From CAZOZK01 sp964584245 (lineage in GTDB: Bacteria > Patescibacteriota > Microgenomatia > UBA1400 > PJMF01): a stretch of DNA of 8,738 bases. The stretch covers positions 1-8,738 of the forward strand of contig CAZOZK010000043.1 in assembly GCA_964584245.1 (NCBI GenBank), given 5' to 3'. Below the pieces are notes generated by a model that was not told the origin of the DNA, made no database searches, and was given only the letters and a program-made list of their open reading frames with translations. Below, in pieces: positions 1 to 6,501 of this stretch (position 1 is the stretch's first letter; every line of letters starts with the position of its first letter). The position numbers and the translations under genes were made by a program.

Positions 1-421
1 CTGGTTGGCCGATCCGATTATCAAACGCATTAAGGAATCTACTTTTTCTCATGAAATTAAACTAGTCGGATTTGTTGATGAAAAAACCAAGTGGGCTTTG
101 CTTGCTCAAGCTCAGGCCTGTTTTCAACTTGGATCACAAGAAGGATTTGGCATTCCTGCCCTCGAGGCTCTGTCGGCACATACATCGATCATTGCCTACA
201 ACAATGCAAGTTTACCAGAGGTTCTAGGTAAAGCAGGATTTTTAGTTAACTCAATTTCTGCGCGAAGTTTGAACACCACACTCAAAAAAGTCTTGTCGCA
301 AACAGCGACTCAACGAGCACTGCAACGCAAACTGGCCAAAGACCAAATCAGCCAATTCTCTTGGGAAGAAAGTGCAAAAATTGTGGCAAAGTGTATAGAA
401 GAGACTGGGAATTCTAATTAA
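1..421 (+). CDS. Glycosyltransferase family 4 (GT-B fold), C-terminal part, 5'-truncated
   Basis: This is the nucleotide-sugar-binding C-terminal half of a group 1/family 4 glycosyltransferase, a cytoplasmic enzyme that moves a sugar from a nucleotide donor to a lipid-linked or saccharide acceptor. The frame is open from the window edge (a Trp codon at 2-4 precedes the TTG at 5), so the gene starts upstream and TTG 5 is not a real start. Visible marks are the conserved VGFVDE strand-turn, then SQEGFGIPALEAL, which holds the family E-x7-E motif (Glu codons at 140 and 164), then a PEVLGKAGFLV segment typical of the end of the donor site. A C-terminal helix with FSWEESAKIVAKCIEE closes the fold, as in most GT4 enzymes. 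It ends with TAA, 16 bases before the next gene. Donor and acceptor cannot be told. It probably belongs to the same surface-glycan locus as the genes after ruvB. Confidence 0.88.
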   Translation, partial: WLADPIIKRIKESTFSHEIKLVGFVDEKTKWALLAQAQACFQLGSQEGFGIPALEALSAHTSIIAYNNASLPEVLGKAGFLVNSISARSLNTTLKKVLSQTATQRALQRKLAKDQISQFSWEESAKIVAKCIEETGNSN

Positions 422-428
422 TTTTTGT

Positions 429-444
429 AAATTTCATATGGAAA
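429..444. repeat. Left arm of 16-bp perfect inverted repeat
   Basis: The sequence AAATTTCATATGGAAA is the exact reverse complement of positions 749-764. This arm contains the ATG start codon (438-440) of the 121-residue gene. In a transcript the two arms could pair and bury that start codon, or the pair could be the ends of an inserted segment. Neither role is proven. The match stops at 428/765 and 445/748. Confidence 0.6.
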
Positions 445-803
445 AAAATCATTTAACTCCTCAAGAATTACTTAAATTAAATGAGCTGATTACAACTTTT
501 GATAGTGTTCTGGAAATTATTTATAGAGTAATTGATACTGATCCAACCATTGATGATCCAGTTGAATTGGAAAAAAATAATCTGGCAGTTATAGGTGCTA
601 TTTCTCTGGTTTGTGTCCCTCATCTTGAAACTACCAGTCCGAACAGAATACAGGTGATTTTAAATGCTATATCATTATTAGTTAGTGTGATAAAAAATAT
701 AGAAGTTATAAACCTAAACCCAGAAAAAATTAATGATTTATGGCTGTATTTCCATATGAAATTTTTTGAATTAAGATCACTAGTTGATCAAAATAGAAAT
801 TAA
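438..803 (+). CDS. Hypothetical protein, 121 aa, AT-rich, unrecognised
   Basis: I do not recognise this protein. It looks soluble and mostly helical. An N-terminal acidic and leucine-rich stretch (about 8-33) is followed by a turn with TDPTIDDP (34-42), hydrophobic helices at about 49-62 and 72-92, and a final aromatic-rich helix (about 98-117, with DLWLYFHMKFFEL). There is no signal peptide, metal-binding cluster or known catalytic motif. The hydrophobic segments include ISLLVSVIKNI and are too short and interrupted to call membrane spans firmly. Codon use differs from the neighbours: only 7 of 121 codons end in C and all three arginines are AGA. No Shine-Dalgarno sequence precedes the ATG. 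It sits 16 bases after a GT4 gene and 25 before ruvC, a place where many bacteria have yebC, but it does not resemble YebC. A 16-bp inverted repeat spans its start and 3' part. It could be a recently acquired gene. Coding status is likely but not certain. Confidence 0.65.
   Translation: MEKNHLTPQELLKLNELITTFDSVLEIIYRVIDTDPTIDDPVELEKNNLAVIGAISLVCVPHLETTSPNRIQVILNAISLLVSVIKNIEVINLNPEKINDLWLYFHMKFFELRSLVDQNRN
749..764. repeat. Right arm of 16-bp perfect inverted repeat
   Basis: The sequence TTTCCATATGAAATTT is the reverse complement of positions 429-444. It lies inside the 3' part of the 121-residue gene, 39 bases before its stop codon. If the pair were terminal repeats of an inserted element, the reading frame would run past the right end. 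I see no convincing target-site duplication next to either arm. Confidence 0.6.
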
Positions 804-828
804 CACAATTATTCTTTACTATCCTTTA

Positions 829-1347
829 ATGCACACAGATATAACACCTATCCTCTCAATCGATCCAGGCTATGACCGAGTCGGTTGGGCAGTAGGCACT
901 CAAGAAAATAGGAAAATTCAAATTCTAGAATACGGGATCATTCAGACATCATCAAAAAAAATGATTGGGCAAAGATACCAAGACATACTCAAAGAACTTA
1001 AAATAATCTGTGAAAAGCACAACCCAAAAACCCTGGCAATTGAAAAATTATATTTTTCCAAAAATACCACTACAGCACTCAGAGTAAGCGAAGCAAAAGG
1101 CATAATAATTGGAGCCTGTTTATCATTTGTATCAGCCATCTTTGAGTACGATCCATCTACCATAAAGCTCTGTGTGACTGGCAATGGGGCGGCTAACAAA
1201 CAAGCCGTAGAAAAAATGGTCCGCATGCAGCTACATTTAGAAGCCTCACCACAAGTTGATGACACGATTGACGCACTCGCCATCCTGCTTACACACTTCC
1301 TCTCACATTCGCCACTCCAAGAAAAGAAAAATAACGCTATACTGTGA
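829..1347 (+). CDS. ruvC: Crossover junction endodeoxyribonuclease RuvC
   Basis: RuvC resolves Holliday junctions by paired symmetric nicks, acting as a dimer with RuvAB on recombination intermediates. The 172-residue length matches the family (about 160-175). The RNase H-like catalytic acids are all visible: Asp12 in SIDPG, Glu72 in LAIEKLYF, and Asp145 and Asp148 in VDDTIDALA, matching Asp7, Glu66, Asp138 and Asp141 of E. coli RuvC. The family block GNGAANKQAVEKMV (118-131) is intact. Tyr75 lies where E. coli has the base-contacting Phe69. The ATG at 829 is chosen over the in-frame TTG at 784 because the TTG would overlap the upstream gene and add 15 residues with no RuvC similarity. No Shine-Dalgarno sequence precedes it. 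The TGA stop lies 2 bases before the preferred ruvA ATG, so the two genes are surely cotranscribed. Confidence 0.96.
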   Translation: MHTDITPILSIDPGYDRVGWAVGTQENRKIQILEYGIIQTSSKKMIGQRYQDILKELKIICEKHNPKTLAIEKLYFSKNTTTALRVSEAKGIIIGACLSFVSAIFEYDPSTIKLCVTGNGAANKQAVEKMVRMQLHLEASPQVDDTIDALAILLTHFLSHSPLQEKKNNAIL

Positions 1348-1349
1348 GT

Positions 1350-1928
1350 ATGATTGCCTCACTAACTGGTACTATTTCTATTGTTAATTCCAAAATTATT
1401 GTCAATGTAGCAGGCGTTGGATATCTGGTATCTGTCACATCAAACCATTTGGTATCACTCAGTAGACTTACTCCTGAAGAGACCGTAACCATTTTCATCT
1501 ACACACACGTGCGCGAAGAAAATCTTGATTTATTTGGATTTGAAAACTGGGCACAGCGAGGATTATTTATGCTTGTGCTGTCCGTTTCAGGCATTGGGCC
1601 TTCGAGTGCAATGCATATTTTGCAGCATGATCAACAAAGCATTATCCGCGCCATTCAAGAAGCAGATGTTTCATTTTTTACCAAAATACCGAGAATTGGC
1701 AAAAAAGTTGCTCAAAAAATTATTATTGAGTTGGGATCTAAGCTAGGAGAAGTAAAATCACTCGAGCTAGGACCACAATCTGGATCGTATAAAGATGTTA
1801 TGGATTCATTGGTAGCTTTGGGTTTTAGCGAAAGTGCAGTAGAAACAACACTGCGTGAAATTGATTTCACAACTACATCACCTGAAGATGCAGTCAAAGC
1901 AGCAATCAAAATACTGAGTAAAAAATAA
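1350..1928 (+). CDS. ruvA: Holliday junction branch migration DNA helicase subunit RuvA
   Basis: RuvA binds four-way DNA junctions as a tetramer and loads the RuvB motor for branch migration. The 192 residues show all three domains. The N-terminal OB fold (1-65) opens with MIASLTGTI, like MIGRLRG of E. coli, and carries the acidic pin (Glu56-Glu57 after Arg55) that separates strands at the junction centre. Two helix-hairpin-helix motifs follow (LSVSGIGPSSAMHIL at 77-91 and IPRIGKKVAQKIIIEL at 113-128). The C-terminal RuvB-binding three-helix domain (about 147-192) contains DVMDSLVALGFSESAVE. I prefer the ATG at 1350 because it aligns with the family start. An in-frame GTG at 1344 would overlap the ruvC stop as GTGA and add two residues. 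It sits 20 bases before ruvB. Confidence 0.96.
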   Translation: MIASLTGTISIVNSKIIVNVAGVGYLVSVTSNHLVSLSRLTPEETVTIFIYTHVREENLDLFGFENWAQRGLFMLVLSVSGIGPSSAMHILQHDQQSIIRAIQEADVSFFTKIPRIGKKVAQKIIIELGSKLGEVKSLELGPQSGSYKDVMDSLVALGFSESAVETTLREIDFTTTSPEDAVKAAIKILSKK

Positions 1929-1948
1929 AGTAGGTAGTATACAAATAT

Positions 1949-2953
1949 ATGAACGATGTAGATATTGATTCCAAACTATCATCACCAGACGAAGACCAAT
2001 TTATAACCTCGTTGCGAGCTACCGATTGGAAAGAATTTTATGGTCAACCAAAGGTCATGCAGTCACTGTCGATCACGCTCAAAGCCGCGCTAGAACGAAA
2101 AGAAGCAGTGGATCACATGCTTTTTTACGGTCCACCAGGATTGGGCAAAACTACACTCTCGCATTTGATTGCAAAAGAAATGAACAGTCATTTGACCGTG
2201 ACTTCTGGTACAACACTCGCGAAGTCGAGCGATTTGGCATCAATTGTAACTAACTTACAACCGCACGACGTGCTGTTTATTGATGAAATTCATCGATTAC
2301 CAAAACCAGTTGAAGAACTGCTGTATACCGCTATGGAAGATTTCGCATTAGATATTGTGATCGGCAAAGGCCCATCAGCCAGAACCGTGAGATTAGATTT
2401 ACCACAATTCACACTCGTTGGCGCAACCACACGATTTGGATCACTCTCGGCACCATTTAGGGATCGATTTGGCGTCATTCATCGCATGGAATATTATCAG
2501 CCAGAGGAACTGACTCATATCATTGAACAAGCAGCCCAAAAATTAGATGTGAAAATTGACCTAGAAAGCAACTTAGCTTTGGCTAAACGAAGTCGTGGTA
2601 CGCCTAGAATTGCGCTCAAGTTACTCAAACGAATCCGAGACTTTGCTCAAATCAAAAATCAAGGTAAAGTCAGTCCTGAAATTGTGACCAGTGCGCTGGA
2701 TCTGTTGGCAATTGATACTGTTGGACTTACCCATGCTGATCGAACCTATTTAGAAACAATAATTACTAGGCATAAAGGCGGGCCAATCGGCCTTTCGACA
2801 CTTTCTGCTGCATTGAGTGAGGATTCGATTACTATTGAAGAAGTTGTTGAGCCATATCTCCTGCAAATTGGATTTATCAAAAAAACGCCACAAGGTAGAG
2901 TTGTGCATGAAGCTGCGTATCAACATTTAGGATTTGAGATTCCGAAGCGCTGA
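1949..2953 (+). CDS. ruvB: Holliday junction branch migration DNA helicase RuvB
   Basis: RuvB is the AAA+ hexameric motor that pulls DNA through the RuvA-bound junction using ATP. At 334 residues it is full length. Walker A is GPPGLGKTT (61-69) and Walker B with its acidic residues is LFIDE (109-113). Sensor 1 is GATTR (158-162), followed by the LSAPFRDRF block with the likely arginine finger around Arg171. Sensor 2 lies in RGTPRIA (216-222). The C-terminal winged-helix domain is intact and ends QGRVVHEAAYQHLGF (315-329), near the family pattern. The N-terminal block reads SLRATDWKEFYGQPKV, where most RuvB proteins have an LRP...IGQ pattern, so the Pro and Ile positions are changed; the fold and ATPase should be unaffected. 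It is the last gene of ruvCAB. A 59-base spacer follows with no clear terminator. Confidence 0.97.
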   Translation: MNDVDIDSKLSSPDEDQFITSLRATDWKEFYGQPKVMQSLSITLKAALERKEAVDHMLFYGPPGLGKTTLSHLIAKEMNSHLTVTSGTTLAKSSDLASIVTNLQPHDVLFIDEIHRLPKPVEELLYTAMEDFALDIVIGKGPSARTVRLDLPQFTLVGATTRFGSLSAPFRDRFGVIHRMEYYQPEELTHIIEQAAQKLDVKIDLESNLALAKRSRGTPRIALKLLKRIRDFAQIKNQGKVSPEIVTSALDLLAIDTVGLTHADRTYLETIITRHKGGPIGLSTLSAALSEDSITIEEVVEPYLLQIGFIKKTPQGRVVHEAAYQHLGFEIPKR

Positions 2954-3012
2954 AATGTTGCAATCTGAGATTAAGGAAAACGCGCCATTATAAATAGTGA
3001 TAAGATAGATGT

Positions 3013-3654
3013 ATGCAAACAATTGATATGAAACCGGGTTCTGAAGAGACACAATCACTTACGGGGAGAAGAAGCTTGTCGGAAAAAACTGTGAATAGGT
3101 TGAGAACAATTTGGTTAGAATTGGTAACTGGATTTTTGTGGTGGGAAGTGGGATATATTCCATCTCATCATGTGAGAAGATTTTTTTATAGAATTTCTGG
3201 AATGAAAATTGGATCTGGATCGACGGTGCATATGATGGCGCGGATCTACGATCCGCGCCACATCTCAATTGGCGCCGACACCATCATCGGTGAGCGCGCT
3301 AGTTTGGACGGTCGGCGCCAACTCACCAACTCTCAAGGTGGCCTCGAAATTGGCAACCATGTCGACATCGCATCCGAAGTCATGATCTGGACCAGCCAAC
3401 ATGATCTCAAAAGTCCAACCATGCAAGCAATTGAAGCCAAAGTAACTATTGGAGATTATGTCTTTATCGGGCCACGAGCCATAATCCTTCCTGGAATAAC
3501 CATTGGCAAGGGCGCAGTAGTCGCCGCAGGTGCTGTAGTCACCAAAGATGTTCCAGCAAAAATGATCGTCGCAGGAGTGCCCGCAAAAGAAATTGGCATA
3601 CGCCAACTCAGTGAGTACAACTACACACTCGGCCGTGCACGTTGGTTCCAATAA
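3013..3654 (+). CDS. Hexapeptide-repeat (left-handed beta-helix) acyltransferase
   Basis: This 213-residue protein is a putative O-acyltransferase of the maltose/galactoside/WcaF-type acetyltransferase group, which transfers acetyl or another acyl group from CoA to a sugar hydroxyl. An amphipathic or membrane-leaning segment (IWLELVTGFLWWEVGYIP, 33-50) precedes the beta-helix. Hexapeptide coils run from about 64 to 192, with MKIGSGSTV, ISIGADTIIG, LEIGNHVDIA, VTIGDYVFIG and ITIGKGAVVAAGAVVTKDVP. His130 in TSQHD sits where the catalytic histidine lies in this family. The C-terminal VAGVPAKEIG is a standard ending. Codon use changes sharply at codon 76/77: before it almost no codon ends in C and arginine is always AGA/AGG; after it half of codons end in C and arginine is always CGN. 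A hairpin marks the break. The stop overlaps the next start (TAATG). It probably decorates the glycan made by the neighbouring transferases. Acyl donor and acceptor are unknown. Confidence 0.88.
   Translation: MQTIDMKPGSEETQSLTGRRSLSEKTVNRLRTIWLELVTGFLWWEVGYIPSHHVRRFFYRISGMKIGSGSTVHMMARIYDPRHISIGADTIIGERASLDGRRQLTNSQGGLEIGNHVDIASEVMIWTSQHDLKSPTMQAIEAKVTIGDYVFIGPRAIILPGITIGKGAVVAAGAVVTKDVPAKMIVAGVPAKEIGIRQLSEYNYTLGRARWFQ
3236..3260. repeat. Perfect 11-bp inverted repeat with 3-nt loop inside the acyltransferase gene
   Basis: The arms are TGGCGCGGATC (3236-3246) and GATCCGCGCCA (3250-3260), separated by TAC. They can form a strong GC-rich hairpin in DNA or RNA. It lies within the coding sequence, across codons 75-83 (Met-Ala-Arg-Ile-Tyr-Asp-Pro-Arg-His), at the exact place where codon usage changes. 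There is no U-tract after it, so it does not look like an intrinsic terminator. Confidence 0.75.
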
Positions 3655-4664
3655 TGACAACTCAATCTTCAAAAAAACCCATCAAACTCTCAGTCATTAT
3701 TGTCTCGTACAATACTGCCAAATTAACTCTGGCTACGCTTGATTCTTTAGTAACAGATTTGCAAACATCCTCACTACTTGCAACCTCTGAGATTTTTATT
3801 GTGGATAACAACTCAAAAGATGATTCGCTCGCCCAAATAAAAAATTGGCAGGCAAAAAAAGCAAGCAAACACTTTCCAAATCTCACCCTTCACATCATCG
3901 AAAACAAGGATAATCGTGGATTCGCATACGCAAATAATGCTGGCATCGAACAAGCAAAAGGCGAGTACATTTTTCTGCTCAACTCAGACACAATTGTCCA
4001 TCCTGGTGCATGCGCTCAAATGATCTCAATTTTTGAACAAAACCCATCTAACGAAGCAACTGCTCACCTCTCATCATATTCAAGCAAGACAGACAAAATT
4101 GGCATGGTCAGCGCACAACTTGTAAACACAGATGGCTCGCTGCAATCACAGGGCGGTGATTTACCTTCTTTTGCTAGCATACTCCCACATTTTTTATTTA
4201 TTGATGACATTCCTTTTTTCGGTCAGTTTTTGCCTTCAACTCAGCACACTCAAACACAAACAACCGGTCTATCACAAATAGGGTGGGTAGCTGCAACAGC
4301 CGTTATGGTCAGCCGAGCACTAATTAAAGAGATCGGTCCACTTGATCAACATATTTTTATGTATGGTGAAGATATAGAATGGTGCATTCGAGCCAAAAAG
4401 CACCATTGGGATGTCGTCATTAATCATGATGCCAAAATCACGCATATTGGCAGCGCAAGTTCACACAGCAGTCGAGCCATAATCGGGGAGATGCGTGCGT
4501 ACGAGTACATCTGGGCAAAGCACAAGCCACTCTGGCAACGACCACTCTTACAAGCCAGTATTAAAGTTGCCTGTGTGCTTCGAATCGTTTTATTTGGTAC
4601 AATCCTTAGACAGGCAAATAGAGCACAGCCATATAAAGAGTTACTAACATCAAGTACGCTATAG
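3654..4664 (+). CDS. Glycosyltransferase family 2, rhamnosyltransferase-like (WbbL type)
   Basis: This is a GT-A fold inverting glycosyltransferase of family 2, probably cytoplasmic and acting on a lipid-linked acceptor. The 336 residues contain the usual blocks: LSVIIVSYNT (12-21), IFIVDNNSKD (47-56), NRGFAYANNAGI (87-98), and FLLNSDT (107-113), whose Asp112 belongs to the metal-binding DxD-like site. The acceptor-side block is IGWVAATAVMVSR (209-221), and GEDIEWCIRA (238-247) holds the catalytic-base region, ending with ITHIGSAS. This ordering is that of the WbbL/dTDP-rhamnosyltransferase subgroup, but the donor is not proved. The C-terminal hydrophobic stretch (about 303-318) may dock at the membrane. 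The ATG at 3654 overlaps the acyltransferase stop by one base. An in-frame TTG at 3642 would only add MVPI and is less likely. Stop is TAG. Confidence 0.9.
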   Translation: MTTQSSKKPIKLSVIIVSYNTAKLTLATLDSLVTDLQTSSLLATSEIFIVDNNSKDDSLAQIKNWQAKKASKHFPNLTLHIIENKDNRGFAYANNAGIEQAKGEYIFLLNSDTIVHPGACAQMISIFEQNPSNEATAHLSSYSSKTDKIGMVSAQLVNTDGSLQSQGGDLPSFASILPHFLFIDDIPFFGQFLPSTQHTQTQTTGLSQIGWVAATAVMVSRALIKEIGPLDQHIFMYGEDIEWCIRAKKHHWDVVINHDAKITHIGSASSHSSRAIIGEMRAYEYIWAKHKPLWQRPLLQASIKVACVLRIVLFGTILRQANRAQPYKELLTSSTL

Positions 4665-4680
4665 CAATCAAAAAACTCAA

Positions 4681-6501
4681 ATGCAATTTTCCAAAAAAAA
4701 TAGACCAGATGGCAGTAAGAAATCAACAAAAAAGTCAGATGAAAAAGTTTCAGTTCAAGTTAGTACAAAGACAGCGCCAAAATCAGAACCAAAAACCGGC
4801 TGGAGAAAAATCTTAGCCTGGCTGGATCACTATCTGCTTGCTATTTGGTCTGGATTTTTACTTGCATTTATTCCGTTGTATCCAAAAATTCCACTCTTTA
4901 GCCCTATCGAACAATATATAGTTCGAGTGCGTCTAGAAGATTTATTTATTTTTGTGGCTTTTCTTATCTGGGGAATCTACTGGCTTCGTGGCAAAGTTGC
5001 CTGGAGAAAACCAATCGTCTACATCATGCTTGCCTACATTGGGGTGGGATTGCTTTCTGTACTGAGTGCACTGTTTATCACACAAACCGTTCCACTCCAA
5101 CCACTGCATATTGGAAAAACCGTTCTTCACTACTTCCGCTACATCCAGTATTTTTCATTATTCTTTATCGTCTTTACCGCTATCAAAACTAAACAGCAAG
5201 TAAAAGCTATTTTGGCTACAATTGTCCTCACCGTTATTGCCTTGAGTATTTATGGATACGGTCAGCAAAACTACTACTGGCCTGTGTATTCAACAATGAA
5301 TCGTGAATTTAGCAAGGGTGTTCGACTCTACTTAACTGAGCACGCTCGTGTCCAATCAACATTTGCTGGACATTATGACTTAGGTGCATACCTAGTTATC
5401 ATCCTGCCTTTATTACTTGCACTCGGATACGGAGTAAAATCATGGAAACTAAAACTAGCGATACATGGCTCACACTTTTTGGGAATGTGGCTATTAATTG
5501 TGAGTGCATCCAGGACTTCTTTTGGAGCGTACATAGTTGCAATTACCATTGTGACATTGTTGTACGCACTTAACAAAAAAACAATTTTGGGTAAGGTATG
5601 GTGGGCAACTAGTCGATACTTAGCTCTTGGGTTAATTATTGTCTACACTTTCTTCACGTTTGGTGGAGATATCTATGATCGTCTACTTCAAGTCCTCCAA
5701 TCGTATCCAGAAGCACATCGCGTCTACCATGATCTGAACCGCGAACGAAAAATGGCCTTTGATCGATTTGTACTTGTTCCACTGGGCATCAAAGAAATAA
5801 CCATTCCAAAGGCTGAAATTCCAGAAAATGCTATTTCTACTGAGGAAGCACAACGCATTATTGTCTCTTCAGATACACGTCCAAGCACGACTAAACCATC
5901 TGACGTGTATGTAGATGTTCCAGATTTGATTGAAGTTTCTACAACTTCAGCCGATGGCACAGTAACTACCAGTATTGAAGAGCGCGATCGAACCTATTCT
6001 GATAATGCTATTCGCTATGGTCTATCTTTAGCAATTCGATTGGACACGCTTTGGCCACAAGCAATTGATGGATTTAAGGAAAATCCTGTTTTGGGCAAAG
6101 GCTATGCCACCCTCAACAAACAAGCAGTCAATCAATTTACCGAAGCAGATAGTACTGATAATAATTTCTTACGAACACTTGGTGAAACAGGTCTCTTAGG
6201 ATTTGTTACCTTTTACGGAGCAATCGCCTTAGCACTGGCCTACGCAGTCAAATCAGTTCGTACCAAAGATAGTTTACTCCAAGCTTTGGCCATTGGTTAC
6301 ATTGCGGGTACAATCGGCTTACTCGGAAACGCTGTGTACATCGACGTCTTTGCTGCATCAAAAGTAGCACAGGTATTTTGGGGTATGACGGGAATGTTTA
6401 TTGCCTATTATTATCTTGTTCAATCTGAAAAATCAGCAGAACCTGAAAAGGCTAAAAAAACTGATGAACCAGAAAAAAAGCAGCTCAAGTCCAAGTCATG
6501 A
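4681..6501 (+). CDS. O-antigen ligase/polymerase-like membrane protein (Wzy_C/WaaL type)
   Basis: This 606-residue polytopic membrane protein resembles O-antigen polymerases (Wzy) and ligases (WaaL), which join lipid-linked glycans on the outer face of the membrane. I count about 12 likely spans: near 51-68, 86-103, 112-132, 150-167, 175-192, 233-250, 262-276, 279-297, 310-328, 502-522, 534-552 and 558-580. The family signature ASRTSFGAYIVA (276-287) corresponds to the SRG-like motif. ENPVLGKGYATL (467-478), then TDNNFLRTLGETGLLGF (492-508), matches the Wzy_C block that normally has a His-Asn before the ETGL element; here it is Asp-Asn. A long outer loop of about 170 residues (329-500) includes a Ser/Thr/Asp-rich insert (about 395-440). 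Both ends are lysine-rich low-complexity tails (1-40 and 582-606). It begins 16 bases after the GT2 gene with no Shine-Dalgarno sequence, and overlaps the next gene as ATGA. Polymerase versus ligase cannot be decided. Confidence 0.85.
   Translation: MQFSKKNRPDGSKKSTKKSDEKVSVQVSTKTAPKSEPKTGWRKILAWLDHYLLAIWSGFLLAFIPLYPKIPLFSPIEQYIVRVRLEDLFIFVAFLIWGIYWLRGKVAWRKPIVYIMLAYIGVGLLSVLSALFITQTVPLQPLHIGKTVLHYFRYIQYFSLFFIVFTAIKTKQQVKAILATIVLTVIALSIYGYGQQNYYWPVYSTMNREFSKGVRLYLTEHARVQSTFAGHYDLGAYLVIILPLLLALGYGVKSWKLKLAIHGSHFLGMWLLIVSASRTSFGAYIVAITIVTLLYALNKKTILGKVWWATSRYLALGLIIVYTFFTFGGDIYDRLLQVLQSYPEAHRVYHDLNRERKMAFDRFVLVPLGIKEITIPKAEIPENAISTEEAQRIIVSSDTRPSTTKPSDVYVDVPDLIEVSTTSADGTVTTSIEERDRTYSDNAIRYGLSLAIRLDTLWPQAIDGFKENPVLGKGYATLNKQAVNQFTEADSTDNNFLRTLGETGLLGFVTFYGAIALALAYAVKSVRTKDSLLQALAIGYIAGTIGLLGNAVYIDVFAASKVAQVFWGMTGMFIAYYYLVQSEKSAEPEKAKKTDEPEKKQLKSKS

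Noticed and set aside
784..828. Upstream TTG start for ruvC
   Set aside because: It would overlap the preceding gene and add 15 residues with no family similarity. ATG 829 gives the normal RuvC length.
942..1283. 113-codon minus-strand open frame opposite ruvC
   Set aside because: The forward strand encodes RuvC with all catalytic residues. The reverse translation is Ser/Cys-rich with no recognisable motif.
2954..2975. Terminator after ruvB
   Set aside because: Only a 4-bp AATC/GATT stem is present, with no U-tract, far too weak for an intrinsic terminator.
2954..3012. Possible promoter before the acyltransferase gene (TTATAAAT around 2988-2995)
   Set aside because: No -35-like hexamer occurs at a fitting distance; the nearest, TTGCAA at 2958-2963, is about 25 bases away. 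AT-rich spacers give such -10 matches easily.
3265..3672. 135-codon open frame on the minus strand opposite the acyltransferase
   Set aside because: The forward frame has clear hexapeptide repeats. The antisense frame is open because of the C-rich wobble positions there, and its translation shows no domain.
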